Positions 41,679 to 50,916 of a DNA stretch of 64,000 bases are shown here, piece after piece; position 1 is the first letter of the stretch; each line of letters opens with the position of its first letter. The position numbers and the translations under genes are program-made. The stretch comes from Streptomyces thermolilacinus SPC6. GTDB lineage: Bacteria > Actinomycetota > Actinomycetes > Streptomycetales > Streptomycetaceae. The notes below the pieces were generated by a model that did no database searches, had not been told where the DNA came from, and was given only the letters and a program-made list of their open reading frames with translations. The stretch is from the NCBI RefSeq assembly GCF_000478605.2, contig NZ_ASHX02000001.1, positions 992,001 to 1,056,000 of the forward strand, read 5' to 3'.

Positions 41679-42611
41679 GTGAGATTTTCTGCTCGACGTC
41701 TGTCGGTGCTGGCTGCATTCTGTGTCCTTCTGACCGGCTGCGGGACGCGCGCTCCCGCAGCCGGCCCGGCGGACCGGCACCCGGCCGCCACCCCCTCCCC
41801 CGTCGCCTCCGCGTCGTCCGGAGCGCCCGCCCTGACCGGAGCCGGAGCCGGGTCGGGCGCCGGAGCCCGCACGGGTGCCGACGCGGCCCAGCGCGTCCCG
41901 CCCACGATGGCCCCGGGCCCCGGCGGGCTGACCCCCGTCTTCGAGCGCCGCGCCGACCCGGGCGCGGCGGCCGCCGAGAAGACCGTCGCGCTCACCTTCG
42001 ACGCCGACATGACGGCCGATCAGGGTCCGCGTGCGGCGCGGGGCGAACGGTTCGACAACCCGGCGCTCATCGCGACGCTCCGCCGTCTGGACGTCGACGC
42101 GACCGTGTTCATGACGGGCCGCTGGGCGGAGGAGTACCCCGACCAGGCCCGGTCGATCGGCACGGACCCGCGCTTCGAGATCGCCAACCACTCCTACAGC
42201 CACCACGCCTTCCGCTCCCCCTGCTACGGCCTGCCGACGGTCGGCCGCGCGGAGATGGCGGCGGACGTGGAGCGGGCGTTCGCGGCGTTCCGCGCGGCGG
42301 GCGTCCGGAACGTCGTGCCGTACTTCCGGTTCCCCGGCGGCTGCTACGACGACGAGGCGCTGCGCGCGCTGTCCCCGACGGGCGTGACGGCCGTGCAGTG
42401 GGACGTCGTCAGCGGCGACGCGTTCGCGAAGGACGCCGACGCGGTGGCCCGGCAGGTGCTGGACGGCGTACGGCCCGGCTCGGTGGTGGTGCTGCACTGC
42501 ACGCTCAGCGCGGCGCCGGTCACCGAGCAGGCGATCCGGCGCATCGTGCCGGAGCTGCGGGCGCGGGGGTACCGGTTCGTGAAGGTGTCGGAGCTGATGG
42601 CGGCGAGCTGA
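41679..42611 (+). CDS. Polysaccharide deacetylase family lipoprotein
   Basis: 310 residues. Lipobox LLTGC gives a lipid-anchored Cys near residue 22, then a ~70-residue Ala/Gly/Pro/Ser linker. The NodB-like catalytic domain starts with VALTFDADMT, a variant of the usual TFDDG motif that retains the catalytic and one metal Asp, then NHSYSHHAFRSP (metal-binding His-x3-His), RFPGGCYDDEA and VVVLHC with the late His. It probably deacetylates peptidoglycan or another surface glycan. Start is GTG 41679 with a weak ribosome site. Confidence 0.9.
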   Translation: MRFSARRLSVLAAFCVLLTGCGTRAPAAGPADRHPAATPSPVASASSGAPALTGAGAGSGAGARTGADAAQRVPPTMAPGPGGLTPVFERRADPGAAAAEKTVALTFDADMTADQGPRAARGERFDNPALIATLRRLDVDATVFMTGRWAEEYPDQARSIGTDPRFEIANHSYSHHAFRSPCYGLPTVGRAEMAADVERAFAAFRAAGVRNVVPYFRFPGGCYDDEALRALSPTGVTAVQWDVVSGDAFAKDADAVARQVLDGVRPGSVVVLHCTLSAAPVTEQAIRRIVPELRARGYRFVKVSELMAAS

Positions 42612-42636
42612 ACCGGCGGGCGCGGGGACAGCCCCC

Positions 42637-42864
42637 TCAGCCCGAGCAGGCGCCGCGCTGTGCCTCCTGCCACTCGCACACGGGGCAGAGCGTGGCGCCC
42701 CTGGTGGACTCCGGGTACTCCGTGGGCTCCCCGCAGAGCACGCAGTCGGCGAAGGGCTCCCCGCCGTCGGCCCCGGCGGCGCGGGGCGAGCCGGGCGGGT
42801 CCGGCGCCCGCGGTGCGTGCCCCGGGGCGCAGTACGCGCTGTCGCTGGTCCGGGTCTCGTCCAT
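42637..42864 (-). CDS. Small zinc-ribbon-like hypothetical protein
   Basis: 75 residues. Two CxxC pairs, CVLC and CPVC, 18 residues apart, suggest a zinc ribbon; the first 35 residues are Gly/Pro-rich. ATG 42864 chosen because an upstream GTG at 42909 would run into the divergent gene at 42908. No function recognised. Convergent with the deacetylase gene. Confidence 0.65.
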   Translation of the reverse strand: MDETRTSDSAYCAPGHAPRAPDPPGSPRAAGADGGEPFADCVLCGEPTEYPESTRGATLCPVCEWQEAQRGACSG

Positions 42865-42907
42865 ACGTACGACTGTAGCTCCGGCGGCACCACTAGGCTG
42901 AGCGGCC

Positions 42908-43387
42908 ATGACGGGGAACTCCGACGAGCCGGTCTTCGTGCGGACCGGGGGTCAGTGGCACTACAACGCCCGCAACCGGGTCGGCCTGGTGCTCATCGCC
43001 GTGACGGCGCCGGTGGTGGCCGGCCTTCTGTACGCCTACGCCGGCAGCACCCGGTGGAGCGACGCCGAACTGCGGGCCGCCGTGCACAGGGCGGCGGCCG
43101 CCGTCGAGTCGAGGCCCCGCCCGGCGTACGCGCTGCGCGGCGGGTACGCGGGCATCCTCCGGGACGAGGTCCACGCGGCCGGCGAGGGCCCGCCCCACGG
43201 CGCCCGGGTCGAGCCGGTGGCCGGGAGCGGCCCCGCCGACCGGTTCGAGGTGACCACACCGGACACCGGCGCGGCGTACTGCTTCTCCGTCACCCCGCCC
43301 GAGCGGGAACTGCCGGAGGACGCCCACGGGCGGCCCTCGTCCGAGCGGGTCCGCCTCACCGTGGACGTGGCCGAAGGCCCCTGCTGA
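42908..43387 (+). CDS. Hypothetical single-pass membrane protein
   Basis: 159 residues. One transmembrane segment, VGLVLIAVTAPVVAGLLYAYA (residues ~25-45), with N-terminal cytosolic FVRTGGQWHYNARNRVG and an extracytoplasmic ~110-residue domain with two Cys that could pair (GAAYCFSV and the last residue). The N-terminal pattern FVxxxGxxxYNxxNPxG is common to small Streptomyces membrane proteins. No function known. Confidence 0.75.
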   Translation: MTGNSDEPVFVRTGGQWHYNARNRVGLVLIAVTAPVVAGLLYAYAGSTRWSDAELRAAVHRAAAAVESRPRPAYALRGGYAGILRDEVHAAGEGPPHGARVEPVAGSGPADRFEVTTPDTGAAYCFSVTPPERELPEDAHGRPSSERVRLTVDVAEGPC

Positions 43388-43471
43388 CCCCGGGCCGGCC
43401 GGAGGCGCCGGGTGCTGACGGCCAGGCCGGGCAGGGGCCCAAGGCCGGGGCGGGGGCGCCGGGGCCGCCGG

Positions 43472-44146
43472 TCAGCCCTGCGCGGGCTGGGCGGTCAGTT
43501 CGCTCGGGCGGACCACCACGAACCCGTCGCCCTGGAGCATCATCTGCACCGCCTCCCCCGAGCCGCCCCGGATCATGGAGCCGAACGACTGCGAGCGGTG
43601 CAGGGACGTGGCGAGGTGGGCGCTCCAGCCGACGACGGCGTCCGTGTCCACGTACACCGGCTGGTGCTGGCCGACGGGGATGACGACCGGGGAGCCGTCG
43701 CAGACCAGCGCGAGCTTGCCGGAGCCGGTGAACACGCTGTTGAACAGCCCGCCGCCCACCATGCCCGCGCCCTTCACGGTCCTTATCTCGTACGTGAGGG
43801 TCGCGTCGAAGCACAGGACGTTGCGGCCGTTGACGGTGAGCGCGTCGCCGGGCTCCAGCTCCACGACGAAGCAGTTCTGCGCCTCGTGCGCGAACCACGC
43901 CTCGCCCTGCCCGCGCACCGCCATCAGCGGCAGCCCCTCGCCGGTCACGGCCCGCTTCAGCATCCCGCCGATGCCCTGGCCCTTGCGCTCGAACTGGAGG
44001 TTGCCCCGGAAGGCGATCATGGAGCCCTGCCGGGCGTGCATCTCCCCGTTCACGGCGTACTTGACGCACTTGGAGTTCTGGAGGGACATCCCGGGGGCCT
44101 CGGCCTGGCGCGCCACGTTCTCGGAGGCGAAAAGATCGCTCTTCAT
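43472..44146 (-). CDS. AIM24 family protein
   Basis: 224 residues. The AIM24/TIGR00266-like beta-barrel pattern is clear: VNGEMHARQGSMIAFRGNLQFERKG, LPLMAVRGQGEAWFAHEAQNCFVVEL, DATLTYEIRTVKGAGMVGGGLFNSVFTGSGKLAL and HLATSLHRSQ. Bacterial AIM24 proteins are trimeric cell-envelope or cytosolic proteins of unknown role; several in Streptomyces occur in series. ATG 44146. Confidence 0.92.
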   Translation of the reverse strand: MKSDLFASENVARQAEAPGMSLQNSKCVKYAVNGEMHARQGSMIAFRGNLQFERKGQGIGGMLKRAVTGEGLPLMAVRGQGEAWFAHEAQNCFVVELEPGDALTVNGRNVLCFDATLTYEIRTVKGAGMVGGGLFNSVFTGSGKLALVCDGSPVVIPVGQHQPVYVDTDAVVGWSAHLATSLHRSQSFGSMIRGGSGEAVQMMLQGDGFVVVRPSELTAQPAQG

Positions 44147-44317
44147 ACGCGCATGCTCGCCCGGAACGGCCGCCTCCGCCAGCCCCGCCGCGCCCACGGC
44201 CCGCCGGTACCCGCACCGGCACCCCCGGGGCCCGGCCCGCGCCCCTGCCCGGGCAGGGCCCGGCGGCCTCGCGTCCCCGGCCGCTGGACGGCCGTGCCGG
44301 GCTGGCAGACTGGGCGC

Positions 44318-45010
44318 GTGAGCAGCGAGAACGTCATCGAGGCCGACGAGCGGGACGCCACGCCCCAGTTCGTCCTGCCGCTCGTCGTACGGATCGAGAA
44401 GGCCGCGCCGCCGGACCGTACCGACGCGCTGGAGACCGCCGCGCGGGCCGTGCTGGTGATGCTGTCCGACGACCGCTCGACCGGGGACGGCGTGTGGGCG
44501 CGGGCCGTGCGCGACTGGGAGGACGCCCGCATCCGCAAGGTCGTGCGCCGCGCGCGGGGCGCCGAGTGGCGGCGCGCCGAGCGGCTGCCGGGCATCACGG
44601 TCACGGGCGCCGACGCGGAGGTACGGGTCTTCCCGCCCGTACCGCTCGACGGCTGGCCCAAGGACCTGGCCCGCCTCCAGGTGTCCGGCACCGAGCTGGC
44701 CGACGCCGCCGCTCCCCCGCCGCCCGCGCCCGGCGGCGCCGTGCTGTGGCTCAACCCGGAGCTGCGGATGTCGACCGGCAAGGAGATGGCGCAGGTCGGG
44801 CACGGGGCACAGTTGCTGTGGTGGTCGCTGGACGACGAGGCCCGCGCCGCCTGGCGGGAGGCGGGCTTCCCCCTCGCGGTCCGCACCGCGCGGCCCGGGC
44901 GGTGGGCGGAACTGGTCGCGAGCGGCCGCCCGGTGGTCCGCGACGCCGGGTTCACCGAGATCGCCCCCGGCTCCGCCACGGTCGTCTCCGACTACTCCCC
45001 CGCCGCCTGA
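44318..45010 (+). CDS. Peptidyl-tRNA hydrolase (PTH2-like) domain protein
   Basis: 230 residues from GTG 44318. An N-terminal ~100 residues FVLPLVVRIEKAAPPDRTDALETAARAVL and RIRKVVRRARGAEWRRAERLPG precedes the PTH2-like module LNPELRMSTGKEMAQVGHGAQLLWWSL, VVRDAGFTEIAPGSATVV. The KEMAQVGHGA helix matches the conserved KGKxAAQxxHAA helix of PTH2. In Streptomyces this family is annotated as aminoacyl-tRNA hydrolase; activity is presumed, not shown. Confidence 0.87.
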   Translation: MSSENVIEADERDATPQFVLPLVVRIEKAAPPDRTDALETAARAVLVMLSDDRSTGDGVWARAVRDWEDARIRKVVRRARGAEWRRAERLPGITVTGADAEVRVFPPVPLDGWPKDLARLQVSGTELADAAAPPPPAPGGAVLWLNPELRMSTGKEMAQVGHGAQLLWWSLDDEARAAWREAGFPLAVRTARPGRWAELVASGRPVVRDAGFTEIAPGSATVVSDYSPAA

Positions 45011-45088
45011 ACGTGAACGCCCCGGCCCCGCCGTACGTACCTCCCTGCGCCGTCATGTAGGTGGAACACACGGGGTCGGGAGGCACTC

Positions 45089-45853
45089 TTGCCGCGGCGT
45101 ATCAACGGCACGGCGCTCATCATCGCGGCGCTGGTCGCGACGGTCGGGGCGCTCGCGTTCCCGGTGTGGTCGTACGCCGACCGCTCGGGCACCGGACAGG
45201 CGAACCTCAACGCGTCGTCCGTGGCGACGCAGTGGGGGCCGCTGTCGGCGACCGACCGGGACTTCCTGGTGAAGGTGCGGCTGGCCGGGCTGTGGGAGCT
45301 GCCCGCAGGCCAGCAGGCCATCGAGCGGGCGCCCACGCAGGCGATCAAGGACGCGGGCGACCATCTCGTGGTCGGCCACACGGACCTCGACCAGCGCGCC
45401 CGGGACGTCGCCGCGAAGCTCGGCGTGGAACTGCCGAACCAGCCGACCGAGCAGCAGCAGGGCTGGCTGCGCGAGCTGTCGGCGGCGAGCGGCGTCGAGT
45501 ACGAGACGAAGTTCGCGAACCTGCTGCGCAACGCGCACGGCAAGGTCTTCGCGCTGATCGCCGAGGTGCGGCACACGACCCGCAACAGCCTGATCCGGCA
45601 GCTGGCCAGCGACGCCAACCAGACCGTCCTCGACCACATCACCATGCTGGAGGCGACCGGCCGCGTGGACTTCGACGCCATCGCCGACGAGGCCGCCGGG
45701 CAGGCGACCGCCAGCCCCGTGGGCCCGCCGCCGCCCAACGGCAACCTGCCGCCCGCCCCGTCCCCGGTCGTGCCCGCGCCCGGCCAGTCGTTCACGTCGA
45801 TCCCCTCGACCAGGCCCGGCCCGCCCACCGCCATCGAGACGCGCCGCCCGTGA
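45089..45853 (+). CDS. DUF4142 domain-containing protein
   Basis: 254 residues from a TTG at 45089, with GGGAGG 7-12 bp upstream. N-terminal membrane/signal segment TALIIAALVATVGALAFPVW, then the helical, ferritin-like DUF4142 domain (LSATDRDFLVKVRLAGLWELPAGQQA and VGHTDLDQRARDVAAKLGVELP), and a Pro-rich C-terminal tail. DUF4142 proteins are exported helical bundles; function unknown. No Cys lipobox, so it is either secreted or anchored by the N-terminal helix. Confidence 0.9.
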   Translation: MPRRINGTALIIAALVATVGALAFPVWSYADRSGTGQANLNASSVATQWGPLSATDRDFLVKVRLAGLWELPAGQQAIERAPTQAIKDAGDHLVVGHTDLDQRARDVAAKLGVELPNQPTEQQQGWLRELSAASGVEYETKFANLLRNAHGKVFALIAEVRHTTRNSLIRQLASDANQTVLDHITMLEATGRVDFDAIADEAAGQATASPVGPPPPNGNLPPAPSPVVPAPGQSFTSIPSTRPGPPTAIETRRP

Positions 45854-45964
45854 CCTCGCCGAGGCGGCCGAAGCTCAAATGAACCTCTGAAAGCGGCGCC
45901 CGGCGGTTCACCGGCACCTGACGGGGCCATGACCCCTCCAGCAGCACGGAGGAGGGGGACGGAC

Positions 45965-47248
45965 ATGGCGGGTCTCGGCACGGGCATCGGCTGGCGGCCG
46001 GAGATCGCGGACGCGGTGGAGCGGCTGCCCGGCGTGGACTGGGTGGAGGTCGTCGCGGAGAACGTGTGCCCCGGCCACGTGCCCGCCTCGCTCACCCGGC
46101 TGCGCGAGCGGGGCGTCACCGTCGTCCCGCACGGCGTGTCCCTGGGCCTCGGCGGCGCCGACCGCCCCGACGAGGCCCGCCTCGCGCGGCTCGCCGCCAC
46201 CGCGACCGCGCTGGGCGCCCCGCTGGTGACGGAGCACATCGCGTTCGTACGGGCCGGGGGGCCGCTCACCGCGTCGGACCCGCTGGAGGCCGGGCACCTG
46301 CTGCCGGTGCCCCGCACCCGCGAGGCGCTGGACGTGCTGTGCGAGAACGTCCGCGTCGCGCAGGAGGCGCTGCCCGTGCCGCTGGCGCTGGAGAACGTGG
46401 CGGCGCTGTTCTCGTGGCCCGGCGAGGAACTGTCGGAGGGCCGGTTCCTGGCCGAGCTGGTCGAGCGGACCGGCGTACGGCTCCTCATCGACGTGGCGAA
46501 CCTCCACACGAACCGGCTCAACCGGGGCGACGACCCCGTCAAGGCCCTCGCCGAACTGCCCGTCGAGGCCATCGCGTACGTGCACGTGGCGGGCGGGGTC
46601 GAGCGTGACGGCGTCTGGCACGACACGCACGCCCACCCGGTGCCCCCGCGGGTCCTCGACCTGCTGTCGGAGCTGGCCGCCCGCACGGCGCCGCCCGGGG
46701 TGCTGCTGGAGCGCGACGACGACTTCCCGCCCGAGGGCGAACTGGCGGCGGAGCTGGCCGCGATCCGCGAGCGGGTGCCCGTGACGGGCGCGCTGCCGGA
46801 GGCGGGGGACGCACGGGAAGGCGTCGTGCGGGAAGCGGCGGAGGGGGCACGGGAGCGGCTCGGGCTCGCGCAGGCGGCGCTGCTGTCGGCGCTCGTCGCG
46901 GGCACCCCCGTGCCCGAGGGGTTCGACGGGGCGCGGCTGCGGCTCCAGACGCTGGCGCTGGCGCGGAAGCGGGCGGGGGTCGTCGCGAAGCTGGCGCCCG
47001 AGCTGCCGGAACTACTGGGGAAGGAGTACCGGGACGTGTTCGTCGCGTACACCAGGACCCGTCCGATGGCGGGCGGCTACCGGCAGGACGCCCTGGCCTT
47101 CGCCCGGTACCTGCTCGACTCGGGGCGGCCCGGCGACGTACGCGCCAGGCGGCGGCTGTACCGGTGGTGGGCGGAGCGCTCGGGCCCGCGCCCGCCGGGA
47201 CGGACTGCCCGGCTGCTGCACGCGGCGCGTGCCGCGCTGGTGGCGTGA
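45965..47248 (+). CDS. DUF692 (MNIO) family iron oxidase with fused C-terminal helical domain
   Basis: 427 residues from ATG 45965, preceded by GGAGGGGG. Residues 1-280 form the UPF0276/DUF692 TIM barrel of multinuclear nonheme iron oxidases: [66 protein letters not shown] and YVHVAGG with metal-binding His/Asp/Glu, as in MbnB, TglH and ChrH, which modify Cys in small peptides. Residues ~295-427 form a helical domain ([46 protein letters not shown]) resembling the partner or substrate-recognition subunits of such enzymes, here fused, as in the S. coelicolor SCO6045 type. I see no substrate peptide gene directly beside it. Confidence 0.92.
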   Translation: MAGLGTGIGWRPEIADAVERLPGVDWVEVVAENVCPGHVPASLTRLRERGVTVVPHGVSLGLGGADRPDEARLARLAATATALGAPLVTEHIAFVRAGGPLTASDPLEAGHLLPVPRTREALDVLCENVRVAQEALPVPLALENVAALFSWPGEELSEGRFLAELVERTGVRLLIDVANLHTNRLNRGDDPVKALAELPVEAIAYVHVAGGVERDGVWHDTHAHPVPPRVLDLLSELAARTAPPGVLLERDDDFPPEGELAAELAAIRERVPVTGALPEAGDAREGVVREAAEGARERLGLAQAALLSALVAGTPVPEGFDGARLRLQTLALARKRAGVVAKLAPELPELLGKEYRDVFVAYTRTRPMAGGYRQDALAFARYLLDSGRPGDVRARRRLYRWWAERSGPRPPGRTARLLHAARAALVA

Positions 47249-47432
47249 CGCCGGTGCGGCGCGCAGGAGGCCTGCGCGCCGCACTCGGAGCCGGACCCGG
47301 TGTCGCTGGAGCGGCGGGCGATCGCGCCCGCCGTCTGATCTTCCGGGTCGAGGGGCGGCGTCCGTTCACACCGGACACCACCAGGTTCTTCACGCCGTAC
47401 GGACCGGACAGTCCGGCCGCCGGCTCAAGGGG

Positions 47433-47572
47433 CTACGCCAGCCCCGCCACCAGGTCCGCCACGTCCTTGCGGCGCCCCGTGCTGCATTCCCCGGGGGACG
47501 ACCCCCGGACCCCCGGCAGAGGACTACGCCAGCCCCGCCACCAGGTCCGCCACGTCCTTGCGGCGCCCCGTG
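47433..47572. repeat. 49-bp duplication of the hemQ 3' end around a palindromic element
   Basis: The 49 bp at 47524-47572 (last 16 codons of hemQ) recur exactly at 47433-47481, just downstream of the hemQ stop. Between them lies a 42-bp segment with the perfect hairpin CCGGGGG-ACGA-CCCCCGG (47491-47508) and more CCCCCGG, typical of Streptomyces intergenic palindromes. The hairpin may act as the hemQ terminator. The rest of 47249-47432 shows nothing I recognise. Confidence 0.75.
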
Positions 47573-48237
47573 AAGAACGGGACCTCCTCGCGGACGTGCA
47601 TACGGGCCTCGCTGCCGCGCAGGTGGCGCATGAGGTCCACGATCCGGTACAGCTCGTCCGCCTCGAAGGCGAGGAGCCACTCGTAGTCGCCGAGCGAGAA
47701 CGAGGCGACCGTGTTGGCGCGGACGTCCGGGAAGCCGCGGGCCATCTTGCCGTGGTCCGCGAGCATGCGGCGGCGCTCCTCGTCGGGGAGCAGGTACCAG
47801 TCGTACGAGCGCACGAACGGGTAGACGCTCACGTAGTTCCGCGGGGTCTCGTCCGCGAGGAACGCCGGGATGTGCGACTTGTTGAACTCGGCGGGGCGGT
47901 GCAGCGCCATGTTGGACCACACGGGCTCCAGCGCGCGGCCGAGCTTCGTGCGGCGGAAGAGGTTGTACGCCTCCTGGAGCTGGTCCGACGTCTCCGCGTG
48001 CCACCAGATCATCAGATCGGCGTCGGCGCGCAGCCCGGACAGGTCGTAGGTGCCCCGGACGGTCACGTCCTTGGCGGCGAGCTGGTCGAACAGCTCCTGG
48101 ACCTCTTCGGCGTAGCCGCCGCGGTCCTGGGGCAGAGCCTCGCGCAGCTTGAAGACGGACCACAGGGTGTAGCGGATGACCTCGTTGAGGTCCTTCGCCT
48201 TCTTACCGGCGTTCGGGATCTTTTCGGGCGCACTCAT
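47524..48237 (-). CDS. hemQ: Coproheme decarboxylase (hydrogen peroxide-dependent heme synthase)
   Basis: 237 residues; oxidative decarboxylation of coprohaem to haem b in the Gram-positive coproporphyrin pathway, with H2O2. Chlorite dismutase-like fold: [69 protein letters not shown] (haem-ligating His in the HGKMAR helix) and [20 protein letters not shown] 48237 gives the usual N-terminus [15 protein letters not shown]; an in-frame GTG at 48258 would overlap the hemG end. Its last 49 bp are duplicated downstream. Confidence 0.96.
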   Translation of the reverse strand: MSAPEKIPNAGKKAKDLNEVIRYTLWSVFKLREALPQDRGGYAEEVQELFDQLAAKDVTVRGTYDLSGLRADADLMIWWHAETSDQLQEAYNLFRRTKLGRALEPVWSNMALHRPAEFNKSHIPAFLADETPRNYVSVYPFVRSYDWYLLPDEERRRMLADHGKMARGFPDVRANTVASFSLGDYEWLLAFEADELYRIVDLMRHLRGSEARMHVREEVPFFTGRRKDVADLVAGLA

Positions 48238-48247
48238 ACGGCTATTC

Positions 48248-49675
48248 TCACTCGTCACTCTCAGTGCTCCGCGCCAGGGTCGGCGTGGCGAGGATCTCGT
48301 CCGCCGCCCGGCGCCCGTCGGCGATGACCGCGGGGATGCCGACCCCGTCGTACGCCGCGCCGCACACCCTCAGGCCGGGCAGCTTCGCCACGGCGTCGCG
48401 GATGCGGGCGACCCGCGCCGGGTGGCCGACGGGGTACTGCGGGAGGCCGCCGATCCAGCGGGTCACCTCCGTCGCGACGGGCTTCGCGGTGAGCCCGACG
48501 GCGTCGCCGAGGTCGCGCAGGGACACCGCGGCGAGGTCGGCGTCGTCCCAGCCGAGGTGCTCCTCCTCGCCGTACCGGCCGATGGAGGCGCGCAGCACGA
48601 ACAGGTCGTCCGCGCCCTCGTCGACCCAGCGCCACTTGTGGCTGGAGAAGGTCGACGCCTTGATCGTGCGGCCGTCCACGGGCGGTACGAGGAAGCCGGA
48701 ACCGGCGGGCAGGGACGTCACGTCGGCGCGGCGGAAGGCGAGCGTGACGAGCACCATCGAGGCGTACTCGATCGTCGCCAGCTCGGCGGCGGCGGCCGGG
48801 GACTCGGCGGCGAGCAGCTCGGACGCGGACCAGGCGGGAGTGGCGAGGACCACCGCGTCGGCGTGGAGGACGTCGCGTTCGGTACGGACCTCCCAGCCGT
48901 CGGGGCGGCGGGTCAGACCCTGGACGCGGGTGTCGGTGCGGATCTCGCCGCCCGCCGCGGCGACCGCCTCAGCGACGGCGCGCGGCAGCAGCCCGACGCC
49001 GCCCGCGATACCGGCGAACACGGGCCCGGCGGGGGCCTGGGCGGCGGCGGCCTGCACGGCCCGGACGGCGTCGGTGAGCGTCGGGTGGCGGCGGGCGGCC
49101 TCGAACAGCTTCGGTACGGCGGCCTTCATCGAGATCCGGTACGAGTCGCCCGCGTACACCCCGCCGAGCAGCGGTTCGACGAGCCGGTCGACGATCTCGC
49201 GGCCCATGCGCTCGGCGACGTACGCGCCGATGGCGACGTCGTCGCCCAGTTCGGCGGGCGGCAGGGCACGGTCCCGTACGACGGCGCGCAGGCCCTCGTC
49301 CGACAGCAGTCCGGCCAGCGCGCCCGGGTCGCCGGGGACGCCCATGACGTGGCCCTTCGGCATGGGCCGCAGCACGTCGCGGGTCCAGACGGACGCGGTG
49401 GCCGTGGCGGGCGGCTGGACGCGGTCGCCGAGGCCGACGGCCCGGGCGAGCTCGACGCCCTCGGGGCGGCGGGCGAGCATCGACTCGGCGCCCAGGTCGA
49501 CGGGCGCCCCGGCGATCTCGCCCGCGTGGAGCTTGCCGCCGACGCGTCCGGAGGCCTCCAGCACGATCACGTTCCGCCCGGCCCCGGCCAGGCGGTGCGC
49601 GGCGGCCAGTCCGGCGATGCCACCGCCGATGACGACGACCCGTCCACGGGTTCTGTCCACGTTGTCCGTGTTCAT
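48248..49675 (-). CDS. hemG: Protoporphyrinogen/coproporphyrinogen oxidase
   Basis: 475 residues (HemY-type). FAD-binding [21 protein letters not shown] at the N-terminus, [27 protein letters not shown], and the C-terminal [24 protein letters not shown]. It oxidises coproporphyrinogen III to coproporphyrin III in the pathway ending with HemQ, 10 bp downstream on the same strand. Cytosolic or membrane-associated flavoprotein. The upstream gene hemE of the same pathway is 3.5 kb away with three unrelated genes between. Confidence 0.96.
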   Translation of the reverse strand: MNTDNVDRTRGRVVVIGGGIAGLAAAHRLAGAGRNVIVLEASGRVGGKLHAGEIAGAPVDLGAESMLARRPEGVELARAVGLGDRVQPPATATASVWTRDVLRPMPKGHVMGVPGDPGALAGLLSDEGLRAVVRDRALPPAELGDDVAIGAYVAERMGREIVDRLVEPLLGGVYAGDSYRISMKAAVPKLFEAARRHPTLTDAVRAVQAAAAQAPAGPVFAGIAGGVGLLPRAVAEAVAAAGGEIRTDTRVQGLTRRPDGWEVRTERDVLHADAVVLATPAWSASELLAAESPAAAAELATIEYASMVLVTLAFRRADVTSLPAGSGFLVPPVDGRTIKASTFSSHKWRWVDEGADDLFVLRASIGRYGEEEHLGWDDADLAAVSLRDLGDAVGLTAKPVATEVTRWIGGLPQYPVGHPARVARIRDAVAKLPGLRVCGAAYDGVGIPAVIADGRRAADEILATPTLARSTESDE

Positions 49676-49802
49676 GGGTCCACTGTCTCAAACGCCGATA
49701 CGAGTCCCGAACGTGACCCATCCGCAACCGGGGGCCGCAACCGGCACGCCACCCTCGTACGTCGAAACCACGTCACGGCAACGAACCTTGGGGGGACCAT
49801 CC

Positions 49803-50885
49803 ATGCCGATCCCGACACGTCCACGGCACGCGCTCGCGGCCCTCCTGCTCGGCGCCTCGCTGGCGCTGGCGGGATGCTCCGGTACGGGGGACTCGGGAAC
49901 GAAGGAGGCACGCGCCGACCAGGCGGCCGCCCCCGAGGCCCAGCGGGGCGCGCAGGGCCCCGCGTCCGGGTACGGAGGCGGCGCGAAGGCGGCGAAGCCG
50001 GGCGCCGTACGTCAGCACGTCATCCGGACCACGACCCTGTCCGTGGAGGTGGAGGACGCCGAACGGGCGCTCGGCCGCGCCCGGGAGATCGCCGCGGACG
50101 CGGGCGGTCACGTCGCCGACGAGTCCACGCGGCGGCACCGTGACGGCGACCTGACCTCCCAGGTCTCGCTTCGGGTCCCGCAGGCCGCGTACGAGGACGT
50201 CATCAAGGAGCTGACGGGCACGGGGAAGCTGCTGTCGCGGCGCGCCGAGGCGCAGGACGTCACCGAGCAGGTCGTGGACGTGGAGAGCCGCATCGCCACG
50301 CAGCGGGCGAGCGTCGCGCGGGTCCGCGAGCTGATGGGCAAGGCCGAGCAGCTGAGCGACATCGTCCAGCTGGAGCAGGAGCTGAGCACCCGCCAGGCGA
50401 ACCTGGAGTCGCTGCTCGCGCAGCAGGCGTCGCTGAAGGACCGCACGTCGCTGGCGACGGTCAAGCTGGAGCTGAGCGAGCCGGACAGCGACATCGCGCG
50501 GGACGACGACGAGCCGGGCGTGATGGACGCGCTGCGCGGCGGCTGGGAGGCGCTGCTGACGTCACTGACGTGGTTCGTGCTCGTGCTGGCGGCGCTCGCG
50601 CCGTGGCTGGGGCTGCTGGGCGCCGGGTTCCTCGTGTGGCGGCGTGTGGTGGCCCCGGTCCGGGCGCGCCGCCGTGCGCGCCGGCCGCAGCCGCAGGCCC
50701 CGGCCCCGTGGCCCCCGAGGACGGCCGCGCCCCGCATGGGCGCGCCGGTGGGCGGCGGCGCGCCGGTGCCCCCGCAGGGCCAGGCGGGTCCGGCCCAGGG
50801 CCAGGCGCGGCAGGCGGGTCCGGCGCAGGGCAAGGCACCCGAGGCGCCTCAGGCCCCGTCGGCGCCCGAGGAGGGCCGGGACTGA
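49803..50885 (+). CDS. DUF4349 domain lipoprotein
   Basis: 360 residues from ATG 49803. Lipobox LALAGC marks Cys near residue 25. The DUF4349 core is seen as RTTTLSVEVEDAERALGRAREIAADAGGHVADES, SLRVPQAAYEDVIKELTGTGKLLSRRAEAQDVTEQVVDVESRI, then a coiled coil (SDIVQLEQELSTRQANLESLLAQQASLKDR). One transmembrane helix (SLTWFVLVLAALAPWLGLLGAGFLVW) follows, then a Pro/Gln/Ala-rich cytosolic tail. Membrane-fusion-like architecture; function unknown. Diverges from hemG. Confidence 0.9.
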   Translation: MPIPTRPRHALAALLLGASLALAGCSGTGDSGTKEARADQAAAPEAQRGAQGPASGYGGGAKAAKPGAVRQHVIRTTTLSVEVEDAERALGRAREIAADAGGHVADESTRRHRDGDLTSQVSLRVPQAAYEDVIKELTGTGKLLSRRAEAQDVTEQVVDVESRIATQRASVARVRELMGKAEQLSDIVQLEQELSTRQANLESLLAQQASLKDRTSLATVKLELSEPDSDIARDDDEPGVMDALRGGWEALLTSLTWFVLVLAALAPWLGLLGAGFLVWRRVVAPVRARRRARRPQPQAPAPWPPRTAAPRMGAPVGGGAPVPPQGQAGPAQGQARQAGPAQGKAPEAPQAPSAPEEGRD

Positions 50886-50916
50886 ACACCGCGTCCGGGC
50901 CCGTAGCGTGGTGCCC

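Noticed and set aside
48264..49800. Long + strand frame opposite hemG that joins the DUF4349 gene
   Set aside because: Antisense of a clear hemG; the DUF4349 start with a lipoprotein signal is at 49803.
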